Below are positions 1 to 8,538 of a DNA stretch of 64,000 bases, piece by piece. The notes beneath the pieces were generated by a model. That model made no database searches and was not told the DNA's origin. It worked only from the letters and a program-made list of their open reading frames with translations. The position numbers were made by a program, and so were the translations under genes. Positions within the stretch are counted from its first letter, which is position 1. Each line of letters opens with the position of its first letter. The DNA is from UBA7803 sp041686955 (GTDB lineage: Bacteria; Pseudomonadota; Gammaproteobacteria; Pseudomonadales; Azotimanducaceae), in NCBI GenBank assembly GCA_041686955.1, contig JAWLCV010000008.1:19066-83065 (forward strand). The letters run 5' to 3'.

Positions 1-2
1 TC

Positions 3-827
3 TGCATTCGCGGCGGCGGCGTGGCGGTGGTGGGAGACGGCGCGCGCGCGCGCAGCATCGAGTACCGGCGTTACGACGCCTGGAACCATCCGTCCTACTG
101 CATCGTGCGTCATCGCAATCCGACCCGGGAGCTGCAGGCGCGGCTGACGTACTCCAACGCGGCGCTGCTGGAAATGATGCGGGTGTTCCTGCTCGAGGAG
201 GACCCGCGGGTCGAGCTGGAGCCGGAGCTCGAGCCGGAGACCGGGCCGGAAGCCGGGGCAGGACGCCCGGGCCTGGAGACGTTCACCATCGGCGAGGACG
301 GTGCGGCGCTCATGCCTTACGAGACCCTGATCAATCCGCCGTCGGTGCCGTCCCGGGCACTGCATTGGCCGTGGGCGGAGGTGAAGCGCAACCTCGACAG
401 GCTGGAGGCGCTCGGCAGCGACTACGTGGGCCGGCGTCTGTACCTGTTGTTCAACCCGCGCACCGAGCGGTTCAACGGCACCACGCCCAACTTCTTCGCC
501 ACCATCACGATCCGGCCCGGCGGCATAGTCGACCGGCCCCATCGGCACGTCTCGTCGGCCATCAACTACTACTTCCGCGGCTCGGGCTACAGCCGGGTGG
601 AAGGCAAGCGCTACGAGTGGAAGGCGGGGGATCTCATGGTTTCGGCGCCGGGCTGGGCGGTGCACAACCACGCGTCCTACGAGGGTGAGCCGGTGTACGA
701 GCTGACCATCCAGGATCAGCCGCTGAACATCTACATGGAGTCCCTGGTGTGGCAGGAGGATCTGGCCAGGCCGCCGCGAATCCTGGGCAGTCACGAAGGT
801 TTCTCCACCAACCGTCATAGGGTGTAG
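3..827 (+). CDS. cupin-domain dioxygenase-like protein, 5' end outside window
   Basis: The frame is open to the left edge, so the true start probably lies upstream; GTG at 21 is a possible internal start without a clear Shine-Dalgarno. The C-terminal half carries a cupin barrel: an RPHRH motif, a Tyr-rich strand, G-D-L-M and then HNH, which supplies the usual metal-binding histidines. The best family analogy is the gentisate/1-hydroxy-2-naphthoate type of bicupin ring-cleaving dioxygenase, of which this would be the second half. An acidic Glu/Pro-rich insert lies near residues 60-75. Nine bases downstream begins a flavin reductase, followed by a MarR regulator and a hydratase, which suits an aromatic or alicyclic catabolic role. 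Exact substrate is unknown. Confidence 0.78.
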   Translation, partial: CIRGGGVAVVGDGARARSIEYRRYDAWNHPSYCIVRHRNPTRELQARLTYSNAALLEMMRVFLLEEDPRVELEPELEPETGPEAGAGRPGLETFTIGEDGAALMPYETLINPPSVPSRALHWPWAEVKRNLDRLEALGSDYVGRRLYLLFNPRTERFNGTTPNFFATITIRPGGIVDRPHRHVSSAINYYFRGSGYSRVEGKRYEWKAGDLMVSAPGWAVHNHASYEGEPVYELTIQDQPLNIYMESLVWQEDLARPPRILGSHEGFSTNRHRV

Positions 828-836
828 GGAGACGCC

Positions 837-1457
837 GTGTTCTTCGATCCCCGGGTCGACCCGCGTCCGGCGCCGCTCGCGCACAACCCGCTGAACGCGC
901 TGGTGGCGCCACGGCCCATCGGCTGGATCGGCACCGTGTCCGCGAGCGGCGCCGAGAACCTGGCGCCGTTCTCCTACTTCAATGTCTTCTCATCCGACCC
1001 GCCCGTGGTAGCCTTCGCGCCCAATGCCCGGCAGGACGGCGCGGGCGCCAAGGACACCCTGGTCAACGTCCGCGAGGTCCCGGAGTTCACCGCCAGCGTG
1101 GTCTCCCTGGATCTCGCCCATGCCATGAACGAGACGGCCCGGGTGCTCCCCGCCGGGGAAAGCGAGTTCGTTCGCGCCGGTCTCACCAGCGCGGCCTCGC
1201 GGATGGTCCGGGCGCCGCACGTGGGGGAAGCACGTGCCGTGCTGGAGTGCCGGGTGGCGCAGATCGTTCCCTTGCCGTTCCGGCCCGGCGGCCGGCCCAG
1301 TCATCTGGTGATCGGCGAGGTGGTGGGTATCCACATCGACGACGAGCTCGTCAGGGATGGTCGGGTGGACACCCTGGCCCTGGCCCAGGTGGCCCGCCTC
1401 GGCTACTTCGACTACACGAGCGTGACTTCGCTGTTCGAGCTTCCCCGGCCGGACTAG
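837..1457 (+). CDS. flavin reductase-like FMN-binding split-barrel protein
   Basis: A 206-residue protein with the flavin-reductase split-barrel signature: an N-terminal LVAPRPIGWIGTVS segment, followed by APFSYFN, and a C-terminal segment ending with the LARLGY-type strand. Such proteins bind FMN/FAD and reduce it with NAD(P)H, often feeding a two-component monooxygenase; some bind flavin for other chemistry. The GTG start at 837 lies behind a GGAGA Shine-Dalgarno that directly follows the stop of the cupin gene, so the two are probably translated from one message. No partner monooxygenase is seen in the window; it may lie upstream. Confidence 0.85.
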   Translation: MFFDPRVDPRPAPLAHNPLNALVAPRPIGWIGTVSASGAENLAPFSYFNVFSSDPPVVAFAPNARQDGAGAKDTLVNVREVPEFTASVVSLDLAHAMNETARVLPAGESEFVRAGLTSAASRMVRAPHVGEARAVLECRVAQIVPLPFRPGGRPSHLVIGEVVGIHIDDELVRDGRVDTLALAQVARLGYFDYTSVTSLFELPRPD

Positions 1458-1481
1458 CAACGTGACGACCTAGAGGATGGG

Positions 1482-1991
1482 ATGAGAAAGACGAGGGCGG
1501 ACGACACCGCCGATCTGGACCGCTTCGGCGATCCGTTGCAGAGCTTCGGCCACCTGGCCCGGCTCACCTTCCGCGCCTTCGCGCGCACCCTCGAGCAGCG
1601 CATTCTTCCCCAGGGCATCACCATCGGCCAGTGGCGGTTCCTGCGTGAGCTGTGGCGCGAGGACGGCATCACCCAACGGGAGTTGAGCGAGCGCCTCAGC
1701 ATGCGCGAGCCGAGCACGGTCGGCGCGGTCCGATCGCTGGAAGCCGCGGGTCTGGTGCGCCGGGTGCGCGATCGGGAAGACCGACGCAAGATCCGCATCC
1801 ACCTGACGCCTCGGGCGAAACGCCTGCGGGTGCCGCTGTTGCGCCACGTGCGCGACGTGAACGTAGTGGCGACGGCGGGCATCCCGGCCCAGGATCTGGA
1901 GACGACCCGCCGGGTGCTGCTGCAGCTCATGGACAACCTGGCGGCGGCTCAGCCCGGCCAGGCGCCCCTGTCGGAAGTGGAGGAGGTGTGA
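1482..1991 (+). CDS. MarR-family transcriptional regulator
   Basis: A 169-residue protein with a winged helix-turn-helix in the middle: the recognition region reads I-T-Q-R-E-L-S-E-R-L-S-M with STVGAVRSLEAAGLV, followed by the DR..D.R wing (DREDRRKIRIHLT). These features define MarR repressors, which release DNA on binding phenolic or other small ligands. It follows the cupin and reductase genes in the same direction and faces the convergent hydratase gene, so it is the likely local regulator of the catabolic island. The start ATG at 1482 has GAGGATGG upstream. The perfect inverted repeat at 8470-8485 is a candidate operator, but that link is inference. Confidence 0.88.
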   Translation: MRKTRADDTADLDRFGDPLQSFGHLARLTFRAFARTLEQRILPQGITIGQWRFLRELWREDGITQRELSERLSMREPSTVGAVRSLEAAGLVRRVRDREDRRKIRIHLTPRAKRLRVPLLRHVRDVNVVATAGIPAQDLETTRRVLLQLMDNLAAAQPGQAPLSEVEEV

Positions 1992-2035
1992 GCGCGGGAC
2001 CGGGGGCGGAGGCCGGGTCAGGGGAAACGCCTGGC

Positions 2036-2854
2036 TCACACGAATCGGCAGGTGACCTGGCCGTGGCGTCCGTAGTCGGCGACGAACTCGTCTCCGGGAC
2101 GCACTTCCACCGGCCGGGTGAAGGAGCCGGTGAGAATGAGCTGATCCGGCTCGAGCGGGATGCCGTGGGCGGCGAAGCGGCGTGCCAGCCAGATGGCGCC
2201 GTTTGCGGGGTGGTCCAGCACGCCCGCACCCAGGCCGGTTTCTTCCACCAGCCCATTGCGGCGCAGAATGGCCCCGCACCACCGCAGATCCACGTCGTCG
2301 GGGCCGAGGGGTTGGCCCAGCACCACGGCGGCGCTGGCGGCGTTGTCCGCCACCGTGTCCAAGAGCCCCCGCGGGCGCCCCGTCTCCGGGTCTGTCCGGT
2401 GACTGCGGGCGGCGATGATCTCCAGCGCCGGGACCACGTGGCGCGTGGCGGCGAGGATAGCGTCGATGCTCGTGTCGTCGCCGCTGACCCGGCGGTCGAG
2501 GACCAGGGCCAGTTCCACCTCGATTCGGGGGTCGGTGAAGCGTGCCGCCTCGAGAGTGGCCCCGTTCTCGAAGATCATGTCGTCCAGCAGGGTGCCGTAG
2601 TCCGGCTCGTCGATGTGCATGGCCCGTTGCATGGCGCGGGACGTGAGCCCGATCTTGCGGCCGACGATGTGCCGGCCCGTGGCGAGCTTCTTTTCGATCA
2701 CCGCGTTCTGTACCCGATAGGCGTCCGCCAGGGTCATCGCGGGAAAGAGGGCGGACGTCGGCCGCACCTGGGTGCGTTCGCGTTCCGCCCGCCACAAAGC
2801 CTCCGCGGCCTGGTCGATCTGCGCTGCGCTGAGCGCCGGCGTGGGGTTCATCAT
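2036..2854 (-). CDS. 2-keto-4-pentenoate / 2-oxohepta-3-ene-1,7-dioate hydratase family protein
   Basis: The protein (272 residues) belongs to the HpaH/MhpD hydratase branch of the FAH superfamily, which adds water to 2-hydroxy-2,4-dienoates made after meta ring cleavage. Diagnostic segments are GRKIGLTS near residue 63, PRIEVELALVL (metal-binding glutamates) and LTGSFTRPVEVRPGDEFVADYG near the C terminus. I place the start at the tandem ATGATG (2854/2851) behind GGAGGG, since the longer open frame upstream is low-complexity and lacks homologous character. It is divergent from the NTF2-like gene, with 74 bp between them holding a small GCCCG/CGGGC hairpin. Confidence 0.88.
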   Translation of the reverse strand: MMNPTPALSAAQIDQAAEALWRAERERTQVRPTSALFPAMTLADAYRVQNAVIEKKLATGRHIVGRKIGLTSRAMQRAMHIDEPDYGTLLDDMIFENGATLEAARFTDPRIEVELALVLDRRVSGDDTSIDAILAATRHVVPALEIIAARSHRTDPETGRPRGLLDTVADNAASAAVVLGQPLGPDDVDLRWCGAILRRNGLVEETGLGAGVLDHPANGAIWLARRFAAHGIPLEPDQLILTGSFTRPVEVRPGDEFVADYGRHGQVTCRFV

Positions 2855-2928
2855 TGCCCTCCGGGTGTGCCGTCGAGTGTGCCCGCTTCTACGGGCATTG
2901 CCTACATTCGTTCGAGGGAAGACCCAAC

Positions 2929-3327
2929 ATGACCACAGATGCCATGCAGACCGCCGCGGCATTGTTCGACGCCATCGAGGGCAAGGATCCTGACGCCGTG
3001 GCGGCCCTGTACGCCGACGACGTCCAGGTCTGGCACAACTTCTCCAACGCCTGCCAGGACAAGTCGACCAACCTGGGTGTGCTCACGGGCCTGTGCCAGA
3101 GCGTTCCGCGCATTCACTACGACGTGATCGAGCGGCGTCTGCTCGATGACGACCGGGTGATGCAGCGGCACGTGCTGCGGGCCGTGCTCGACTCCGGCGA
3201 GGAGATACTCATCCCCGCGTGCATCTTCATCGGCGTCCGCGACGGGCAGATCGTGCGCATCGACGAGTACCTGGATACCGGTCAGGCGAATCGCTTGAGG
3301 GCTGCCACGGGCCGCGCGCGGCTATAG
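2929..3327 (+). CDS. NTF2-like / SnoaL-type small protein
   Basis: A 132-residue protein with the cone-shaped NTF2-like fold pattern: an N-terminal helix (ALFDAIEGKDPDAVAALYADDVQVWHNF), conserved Trp-His, and C-terminal strands ending in RIDEYLDTGQ. Relatives include ketosteroid-isomerase-like and polyketide-cyclase proteins; activity cannot be assigned from sequence alone. ATG 2929 has a GAGGGAAG Shine-Dalgarno. Its stop overlaps the convergent alpha/beta hydrolase stop by six bases (the palindrome CTATAG), so the two genes are tail to tail with no room for a terminator. Confidence 0.82.
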   Translation: MTTDAMQTAAALFDAIEGKDPDAVAALYADDVQVWHNFSNACQDKSTNLGVLTGLCQSVPRIHYDVIERRLLDDDRVMQRHVLRAVLDSGEEILIPACIFIGVRDGQIVRIDEYLDTGQANRLRAATGRARL

Positions 3328-4440
3328 CCGCGCGGCGAGCCAGGCATGGATGCGCTCGGCCACCTCCTCGCGAGCGCCGGCGGGCTCGGTGAGGTAGTGG
3401 TCCCCGGCCATGAACTCCAGCGTCTTGTCCTCGGCGGCGAGAGCCTCGTGAATGGCCCGGGCATCGCTGGGAAACACGCCGGTGTCCGCCATGGACTGGA
3501 TCACCAGTGAGGGTACCCGAATCCGCGCCAGGTGCGGCGCACCCCGGCATTGGGACTCCCGCAAGCTCCACATGGAGAGCCACGTGCGGCAGGTGTTGGT
3601 GAGGCCGATGCCGCGAGGCGAGTAGTTGGCGGTCTTCGGGTCGCCGGCGTAGCACTGGCGCGCCGGCCGGTCGGAACGGTCCAGGGACTCGTCCATCAGC
3701 CTCGGGTCGGCCCAGGTTCGGTACAGGTTGAAGGCGCGATCGCCCATGCCGAGCCCCGCCAGGCGATCCAGCTCGGCGATGGCCCAGTCGGTGATGCGGT
3801 GGTTGCGCGCCTCCTGGGCAGCGCGGTAGCGGGTGAGAAACGCCTCGGAGTAGGGCGGTCCGTTGTCCGGATTGAAGATGGAGAGGGACTGGTCCGTGGC
3901 CACCGGGTCGCGCTCGTCGGTGACCGCCGCATCCATCCACGCGGTGAGCACCTCGGGCCGCCCGGCGTGGGCGTTCAGGGACACGTAGTAGTCGCAGGGC
4001 GGCAGGTCCAGCACCGCCTCCGGCAGACTCAGCCCGCGGGTGGCGGTGATGTTGGGATCGCTGGCCTGAGACTGGTAGGCGCCCATCAGCGAGCCGCCTC
4101 CCGAGTTGCCGATGATCACCACCTGTTCCACGCCGGCCTGTTCCTTCAGCCAGCGCACCCCGGCACCGATGTCGATGAGCGCGTGCTCCAGGATGAAGAA
4201 CGCCTCGTTGCCGCGAAACCGGGTGTTCCAGCCCAGATACCCGTAGCCGCGCCGAGCCATGAACTCGGCCGGGTAGTGCTCGCTGAAGTCCACGTTGTAG
4301 TGGGTGGCGATGAACGCCACCTTCGGGCGGCGCCCCTTGGGGCTGTAGTACAGGCCCTGGCACGGCATGAAGCCGGCACCGTTCTGCGCCGACGTGGCCG
4401 AGACCAGGGAGACGAATTCCCGTTGGATATCCTGTGTCAT
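3322..4440 (-). CDS. alpha/beta hydrolase
   Basis: A 372-residue hydrolase. The nucleophile elbow reads GNSGGGS (Gly-x-Ser-x-Gly), the acid/histidine end is GDHYLTEPAG, and an RGLSLPEAVLDLPPCDYYVSLNAH region follows the elbow. I chose ATG 4440 because upstream residues are arginine/proline-rich shadow sequence of the neighbouring gene. The gene sits 5 bp downstream of the MetE-like gene on the same strand and is probably co-transcribed with it and the TonB receptor. Substrate is unknown; an ester or C-C hydrolase step in the catabolic island would fit. Confidence 0.85.
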   Translation of the reverse strand: MTQDIQREFVSLVSATSAQNGAGFMPCQGLYYSPKGRRPKVAFIATHYNVDFSEHYPAEFMARRGYGYLGWNTRFRGNEAFFILEHALIDIGAGVRWLKEQAGVEQVVIIGNSGGGSLMGAYQSQASDPNITATRGLSLPEAVLDLPPCDYYVSLNAHAGRPEVLTAWMDAAVTDERDPVATDQSLSIFNPDNGPPYSEAFLTRYRAAQEARNHRITDWAIAELDRLAGLGMGDRAFNLYRTWADPRLMDESLDRSDRPARQCYAGDPKTANYSPRGIGLTNTCRTWLSMWSLRESQCRGAPHLARIRVPSLVIQSMADTGVFPSDARAIHEALAAEDKTLEFMAGDHYLTEPAGAREEVAERIHAWLAARL

Positions 4441-4445
4441 CCGAA

Positions 4446-5480
4446 TTACTCCAGTCCGAGGTGCTGCCGGACGAGGTTGCGCCCGGCCACCAGATTCGTG
4501 AGCTTCTGCCGGGCGAGCTCCCGGGACAGATATTTCATGCCGCAGTCGGGCGCCACCACCAGGCGTTCCGGCGGCACGTGCTCGAGAGCCGCGAGGATGC
4601 GCTCCGCCACCATTTCGGGAGACTCCGCGTCCGGATCTCTGAGGTCGATCACCCCGACGTGGATGCGCTTGCTGGGCAGGAGTTGCAGATCCTCGAGGTC
4701 CAGGCGCGGCTGGGCGCATTCCAGCGAGATCTCGTCCGCCCGGCAGGCGTCCAGCTCCGCCAGGAAGGCGTAGCGGTTGGGTTTATCCGCCACGTGCCGG
4801 CCGTAACCGAAGCAGACGTGCAACGCGGTGGTGCCCTCCGCCTCGGCCAGTGCCCGATCGATGGCGGCCCGGGCGTAGGCGCGGGCCTGGCCGGGACGGG
4901 CCTGCACGTACGGCTCGTCGAGCTGAACGATGTCGGCGCCTGCGGCGAACAGCGCGGCGATTTCCTGGCGTACCGCAGCAGCGTAAGCTTCCGCCAGGGC
5001 CTCCTCGTCGCGGTAGTAGTCGTCCTGGGCCTGCTGGGTCAGGGTGAACGGTCCCGGCACGGTCACCTTCACAGGTTTGTCCGTGTGGCGCTTCAGCAGG
5101 GTGACGTAGTCGGCTTCGGCGCTGTGCCGCCAGGCGATGGGGCCGACGATGCGCGGCACCGGCACGAGCTTCCCCGTTCGATCCACGGCTTCGCCCGGGC
5201 GCTCCAGGTCCACGCCCTCCAGCGCCGTGGCGAAACGGTTGGAATAGCTTTCCCGCCGGATCTCGCCGTCGGTGACGAAGTCCACGCCGGCCGCGAGCTG
5301 CTCGTCCACGGCCTCCAGGGTGGCGCGGCGCTGGGCCTCGGCGAGTCGATCCGGCGCGACCCGCCACAGATCCCGGGCCCGGATCCTGGGCGGCAGCCGG
5401 GCGCCGAGCAGGTCGCGATTAACGAGCCAGTCGGGCTGGGCGTAGCTGCCGACCAGCCCGGCTGGCAGGACGTCAACCAC
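4446..5480 (-). CDS. MetE C-terminal-like (cobalamin-independent methionine synthase II family) protein
   Basis: A 344-residue single-domain protein resembling the catalytic half of MetE. It keeps the zinc-binding pattern: His-x-Cys in ALHVCFGYG and a distal Cys in APDCGMKYLSRE, plus VTDGEIRRESY and PGPFTLTQQAQ. At less than half the length of true MetE (about 750 residues), such proteins are often not methionine synthases; the same fold serves epoxyalkane:coenzyme M transferase and other thiol alkyltransferases. Start GTG 5480 lies only 3 bp after the TonB receptor stop, implying a shared transcript. Its position inside a catabolic island suggests a thiol-alkylation or demethylation role, which is inference. 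Confidence 0.8.
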   Translation of the reverse strand: MVDVLPAGLVGSYAQPDWLVNRDLLGARLPPRIRARDLWRVAPDRLAEAQRRATLEAVDEQLAAGVDFVTDGEIRRESYSNRFATALEGVDLERPGEAVDRTGKLVPVPRIVGPIAWRHSAEADYVTLLKRHTDKPVKVTVPGPFTLTQQAQDDYYRDEEALAEAYAAAVRQEIAALFAAGADIVQLDEPYVQARPGQARAYARAAIDRALAEAEGTTALHVCFGYGRHVADKPNRYAFLAELDACRADEISLECAQPRLDLEDLQLLPSKRIHVGVIDLRDPDAESPEMVAERILAALEHVPPERLVVAPDCGMKYLSRELARQKLTNLVAGRNLVRQHLGLE

Positions 5481-5483
5481 CGG

Positions 5484-7775
5484 TCACCGCTGGTAGGCGA
5501 GGGTGAGGCCGTAAGTTCTCGGCCAGCCGTAGAAGTGCTGGTTGAAGAACTGGGCCGTCTGCGTGAGCCCGGCGGTGTAGGTCTTGTCGCTGCAGTTCTT
5601 GCACCAGGCCTGCACCCGCCAGCGCTCGTCGGCGCTGCGCCAGCCGCCGCTGGCTTCCCACAGCCAGAAGCCGCCGGTCCGCGCCGCGGGGTGATTGAGC
5701 ACCCCGTCGGTGAAGTACTTGCTCTCGTAGTTGCCCGCGCCGCGGACGAAGAAGTTGCCGATGGCGGTGGGCAACTCGTAATCGGCGGCGATGTAGTAGC
5801 TCTCCTCGGGCGAGCGCGACAGCTCCAGGGAGGTGTGGTCGGTGTCTATCAGGTAGGTGCCGTTGCCGAGGTCCACCACCCGGCCGCCGCAATCGGACTG
5901 CGCCAGGGGGCCGGGGCCGTCCAGATCGGCGCAGAACTCGTCGTACTCCGCGTCCAGCAGACCCACGTTGGCCGTCAGGGTCAGGTTGTCCATGGGCAGC
6001 GCGGTGATCTCGAGCTCGATGCCCCGGTTGGTGGCTTCGCCGATATTCTGCGCCGCCGTCTCCTGGCCGGTGGGGTTGTTGGGAGCGGGGATGAACACGC
6101 CGAACTGCAGGTCCGCGAACTCGGTGTAGAAGGCGGTGGCGTTGATGCGCAGGCGCTGATCCAGCCAGTCGCTCTTGATGCCGATCTCGTAGGACTTCGA
6201 TGTCTCGTCGTCGGTGGGGCCGGCGGTGAGGCTCGATCCGGCCCGGGCGCCGAACTCGCCGGCCTTGAAGCCTTCCGCGTAGCTCGCGAACACCATCGCC
6301 CGGTCGTTGATGTGGTAGTCGAGGCCCAGCCGGAACGAGGTGTTGTCGCTGTCCAGCTCACCCACCACCGTCATGGGGGTGCGGGACATCTCCGAGATGC
6401 TCGGCAGCGAGTCGGGGTCCAGCTTGTCGATCTGCGTGCCGAACAGGGTGCCGGGATTGCGCTCGAAATCCTTCTGCTCCTCGGTGTAGCGCACGCCGAA
6501 GGTCAGGTTGAGGTCCGGCGTGAGGGCATAGATGGCCTGGCCGAAGACCGCCCGGCTGTCACCGTCCTGATGCGCGTAGTCGGCGGACGACGGGTTGCCC
6601 AGGGTGGGGAAAGACTGCACCAGCTCGTGCTCCTGCTCGAAGTAGAAGAGCCCGAGCACCAGATCCAGGTTGCCCAGCATGCCGTCGCGGCCCGCGAAGT
6701 TCGACTGCAGGCGCAGCTCCTGGCTGAACTGGTCGTGCACCTGATCGCGGAACGTGGGGAAGAAGGGCACTTCGGTCTGGTCGAAATCGCTGGCGATGAA
6801 GCCGTCGGTCTCGATCCAGCCGGTGACGGACGTGAGGGTGAACTCACCGAGCTCCCAGTCGACGATGCCGGTGAGGCTGTTCTGGTCGGTGTTGTGGAAG
6901 TCCAGGGCGTCCCGGCCCACGGTGAAGGCGCCGTCGTCCGGTTCCTGGAACCCGAATATCAGGCGAATGAGCTGACCGGGATCGGAGCGCTCATCGCCGC
7001 CGGGAGCATCGCTGCGCTCCTCGAGCCACGAGCCGATGAGTGTCGCTTCGATGCGGTCCGTCGGGGTCCACACCAGCGTGGCGCGCACCGTGTCCACGTC
7101 CTCGCCGTTCAGATGCTCGCCGTCGACCCGATTCTTGAAGTGGCCGTCGTAGTTCTGCAGCATGGCCGACACCCGCATGGCGAGCTTGTCCTGCACGATG
7201 GGGAACTGCACCGCGCCGCGAACGTCCCTGCGGCCGTGGTTTCCCGCCGTGACCTCGCCCTTGTAGTCGAAGGTGCCGTCGGGGCGGATCGTGGTGAGGG
7301 CGATACCGCCGGCCAGGGAGTTCTTGCCGAAGGTCGTGCCCTGAGGGCCGCGCAGCATCTGCACGGTGTCCACGTCGAAGAAGTCGAGCAGCGTGGCGAT
7401 GGGGCGGGAGATGAACACCCCGTTGATGGAGACGCCGGTGCGCATCTCGTTGGTGGATTCGATGTCCTGACCGCCCATGCCGCGCACGTGGATGGCGGCG
7501 GAGTTGGGGAAGGTCACCACCGGCTGAATGTGCACGTTGGGGGTGGCGGGGCCCACGTCCCGGAGGTCCTGGGCCGTGATCTTTTCGAGGATGGTCTGGT
7601 TGTAGGCGGTGACGGCCGCCGGCACGTCCTGCACGCTTTCCTCGCGGTAGCGGGCGGTGACTACCACCTCCTCGATGAGCTGTTGCTGGGCCTCGCCGGC
7701 GAACGCCCCCTGCGGCACGGCCACGGCGGCCAGCAGGCTGGCGGCGGACACCGCCATCTCGGTAGCTTTCATCAC
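5484..7775 (-). CDS. TonB-dependent outer-membrane receptor
   Basis: A 763-residue receptor. The first 26 residues form a signal peptide ending ...GAFAGEA; a TonB-box-like IEEVVVTARYREE follows, then the plug domain (VPAAVTAYNQ, LRDVGPATPNVHIQ, VDTVQMLRGPQGTTFGKNSLAGGIAL) and a 22-strand-type barrel ending in an aromatic strand (YGLTLAYQR). The plug style (PATPNVH, GGQDIESTNEMRTGVSINGV) is that of the large iron-poor sphingomonad/marine gammaproteobacterial receptors used for organic substrates rather than siderophores. Lying between the VOC gene and the MetE-like gene, it is the likely importer for the island's substrate. MM at positions 7775/7772 leaves the exact start open. Confidence 0.93.
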   Translation of the reverse strand: MMKATEMAVSAASLLAAVAVPQGAFAGEAQQQLIEEVVVTARYREESVQDVPAAVTAYNQTILEKITAQDLRDVGPATPNVHIQPVVTFPNSAAIHVRGMGGQDIESTNEMRTGVSINGVFISRPIATLLDFFDVDTVQMLRGPQGTTFGKNSLAGGIALTTIRPDGTFDYKGEVTAGNHGRRDVRGAVQFPIVQDKLAMRVSAMLQNYDGHFKNRVDGEHLNGEDVDTVRATLVWTPTDRIEATLIGSWLEERSDAPGGDERSDPGQLIRLIFGFQEPDDGAFTVGRDALDFHNTDQNSLTGIVDWELGEFTLTSVTGWIETDGFIASDFDQTEVPFFPTFRDQVHDQFSQELRLQSNFAGRDGMLGNLDLVLGLFYFEQEHELVQSFPTLGNPSSADYAHQDGDSRAVFGQAIYALTPDLNLTFGVRYTEEQKDFERNPGTLFGTQIDKLDPDSLPSISEMSRTPMTVVGELDSDNTSFRLGLDYHINDRAMVFASYAEGFKAGEFGARAGSSLTAGPTDDETSKSYEIGIKSDWLDQRLRINATAFYTEFADLQFGVFIPAPNNPTGQETAAQNIGEATNRGIELEITALPMDNLTLTANVGLLDAEYDEFCADLDGPGPLAQSDCGGRVVDLGNGTYLIDTDHTSLELSRSPEESYYIAADYELPTAIGNFFVRGAGNYESKYFTDGVLNHPAARTGGFWLWEASGGWRSADERWRVQAWCKNCSDKTYTAGLTQTAQFFNQHFYGWPRTYGLTLAYQR

Positions 7776-7804
7776 TCTCCCCTCGATTTACGGTTGCTCG
7801 GATT

Positions 7805-7828
7805 CGGCGCGGCGCGCGGACCGCGCCG
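7805..7828. repeat. GC-rich inverted repeat between VOC and TonB genes
   Basis: Perfect 8-bp arms CGGCGCGG / CCGCGCCG with an 8-nt loop lie between the VOC stop and the TonB receptor start. It could damp read-through from the VOC gene into the receptor gene or mark a processing site. There is no T tract on either strand. Confidence 0.4.
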
Positions 7829-7838
7829 CTTTGGTGTT

Positions 7839-8402
7839 TCACGACGCGCCGGCGGTCTCTTCGACGCTCATGGGCTCGCAGTTGACGTCGCGCTCGTCGA
7901 GTTCGCGGGTCCAGGCGGCGAACTCCAGGAGGATCCCGTCCGGGTCCTTGAAGTAGATGGAGCGCACGAAGGTGGTCGGAGTGAGCTCCGGGCTCGCCTG
8001 GGTCTCCGAGTCGTCGTGATTGACCACCGGCGTGCAGTCGATGCCGGCGTCCTGGAGCTTCTTCTGGTATTCATCCACCTTGTCGGCCGGAATGTTGAAC
8101 GCCACGTGGTTCATGCTGGCGTGAGCCGAGGTGATCGAGCCGCGGCCCACCAGATCCTGCGCGTGGGTCACGCCGGGCACCGACTCCGGGGCGTCGGGAA
8201 ACCAGAAGAACGCGAGCTGATCGCCGTTGCCGATGTCGAAGAAGAAGTGCTGGCCCATGCCCCCCGGCAGGTTGATGGTCTTGGTCAGCGGCATGCCGAG
8301 CACGCCCGAGTAGAAGTCCACTGTCTTCTTCATGTCCCGGCATACCAGTGCGAGATGGTTGATGCCCCGGATGTCGAACTTTTCGTTGCTTCGGCTCGTC
8401 AT
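7839..8402 (-). CDS. VOC (glyoxalase/extradiol dioxygenase) superfamily protein
   Basis: A 187-residue protein with one complete VOC metal site: His in GINHLALVCRDM, His in SMNHVAFNIP and Glu in DPDGILLEF, the His-His-Glu triad used by glyoxalase I, type-I extradiol dioxygenases and related enzymes. Length fits a two-module VOC enzyme that dimerises. It is the first gene of the leftward transcript continuing into the TonB receptor and is divergent from the CMD gene. The conserved KDPDGILLEFAAW end is typical of dioxygenase-annotated members, but the reaction is not determined. Confidence 0.87.
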   Translation of the reverse strand: MTSRSNEKFDIRGINHLALVCRDMKKTVDFYSGVLGMPLTKTINLPGGMGQHFFFDIGNGDQLAFFWFPDAPESVPGVTHAQDLVGRGSITSAHASMNHVAFNIPADKVDEYQKKLQDAGIDCTPVVNHDDSETQASPELTPTTFVRSIYFKDPDGILLEFAAWTRELDERDVNCEPMSVEETAGAS

Positions 8403-8446
8403 GGCTTCGGCCCTCAGTACTTAGTTTCCTTAGCTTTAGCTCCCCG

Positions 8447-8509
8447 ACTATCTTCGACGGGGGCCACCGTGTCAATACGTTGACAAAAGAATCGGGCAGC
8501 GGGAATAGT
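8447..8509. promoter_or_regulatory. divergent promoter with perfect inverted repeat of two -35 boxes
   Basis: TGTCAATACGTTGACA (8470-8485) is a perfect inverted repeat, 6-bp arms and a 4-nt centre, made of two back-to-back TTGACA boxes. Leftward, TTGACA is followed after 17 bp by GATAGT (8447-8452) towards the VOC/TonB genes. Rightward, TTGACA is followed after 18 bp by AATAGT (8504-8509) towards the CMD gene. A dimeric regulator bound here would block both promoters at once; the local MarR protein is the obvious candidate. Confidence 0.6.
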
Positions 8510-8538
8510 GGCCCACCGGAGAGGCACAGGAGGAAGCC

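Noticed and set aside
5484..7775. Assignment of the first TonB receptor to siderophore or B12 uptake
   Set aside because: No riboswitch, no Fur-type palindrome and no siderophore genes nearby; the neighbours are catabolic.
4434..8483. Very long plus-strand open frame antisense to the MetE-like, TonB and VOC genes
   Set aside because: It is the complement of three well-supported minus-strand genes; composition is the Val/Gly/Arg/His-rich pattern of high-GC shadow frames.
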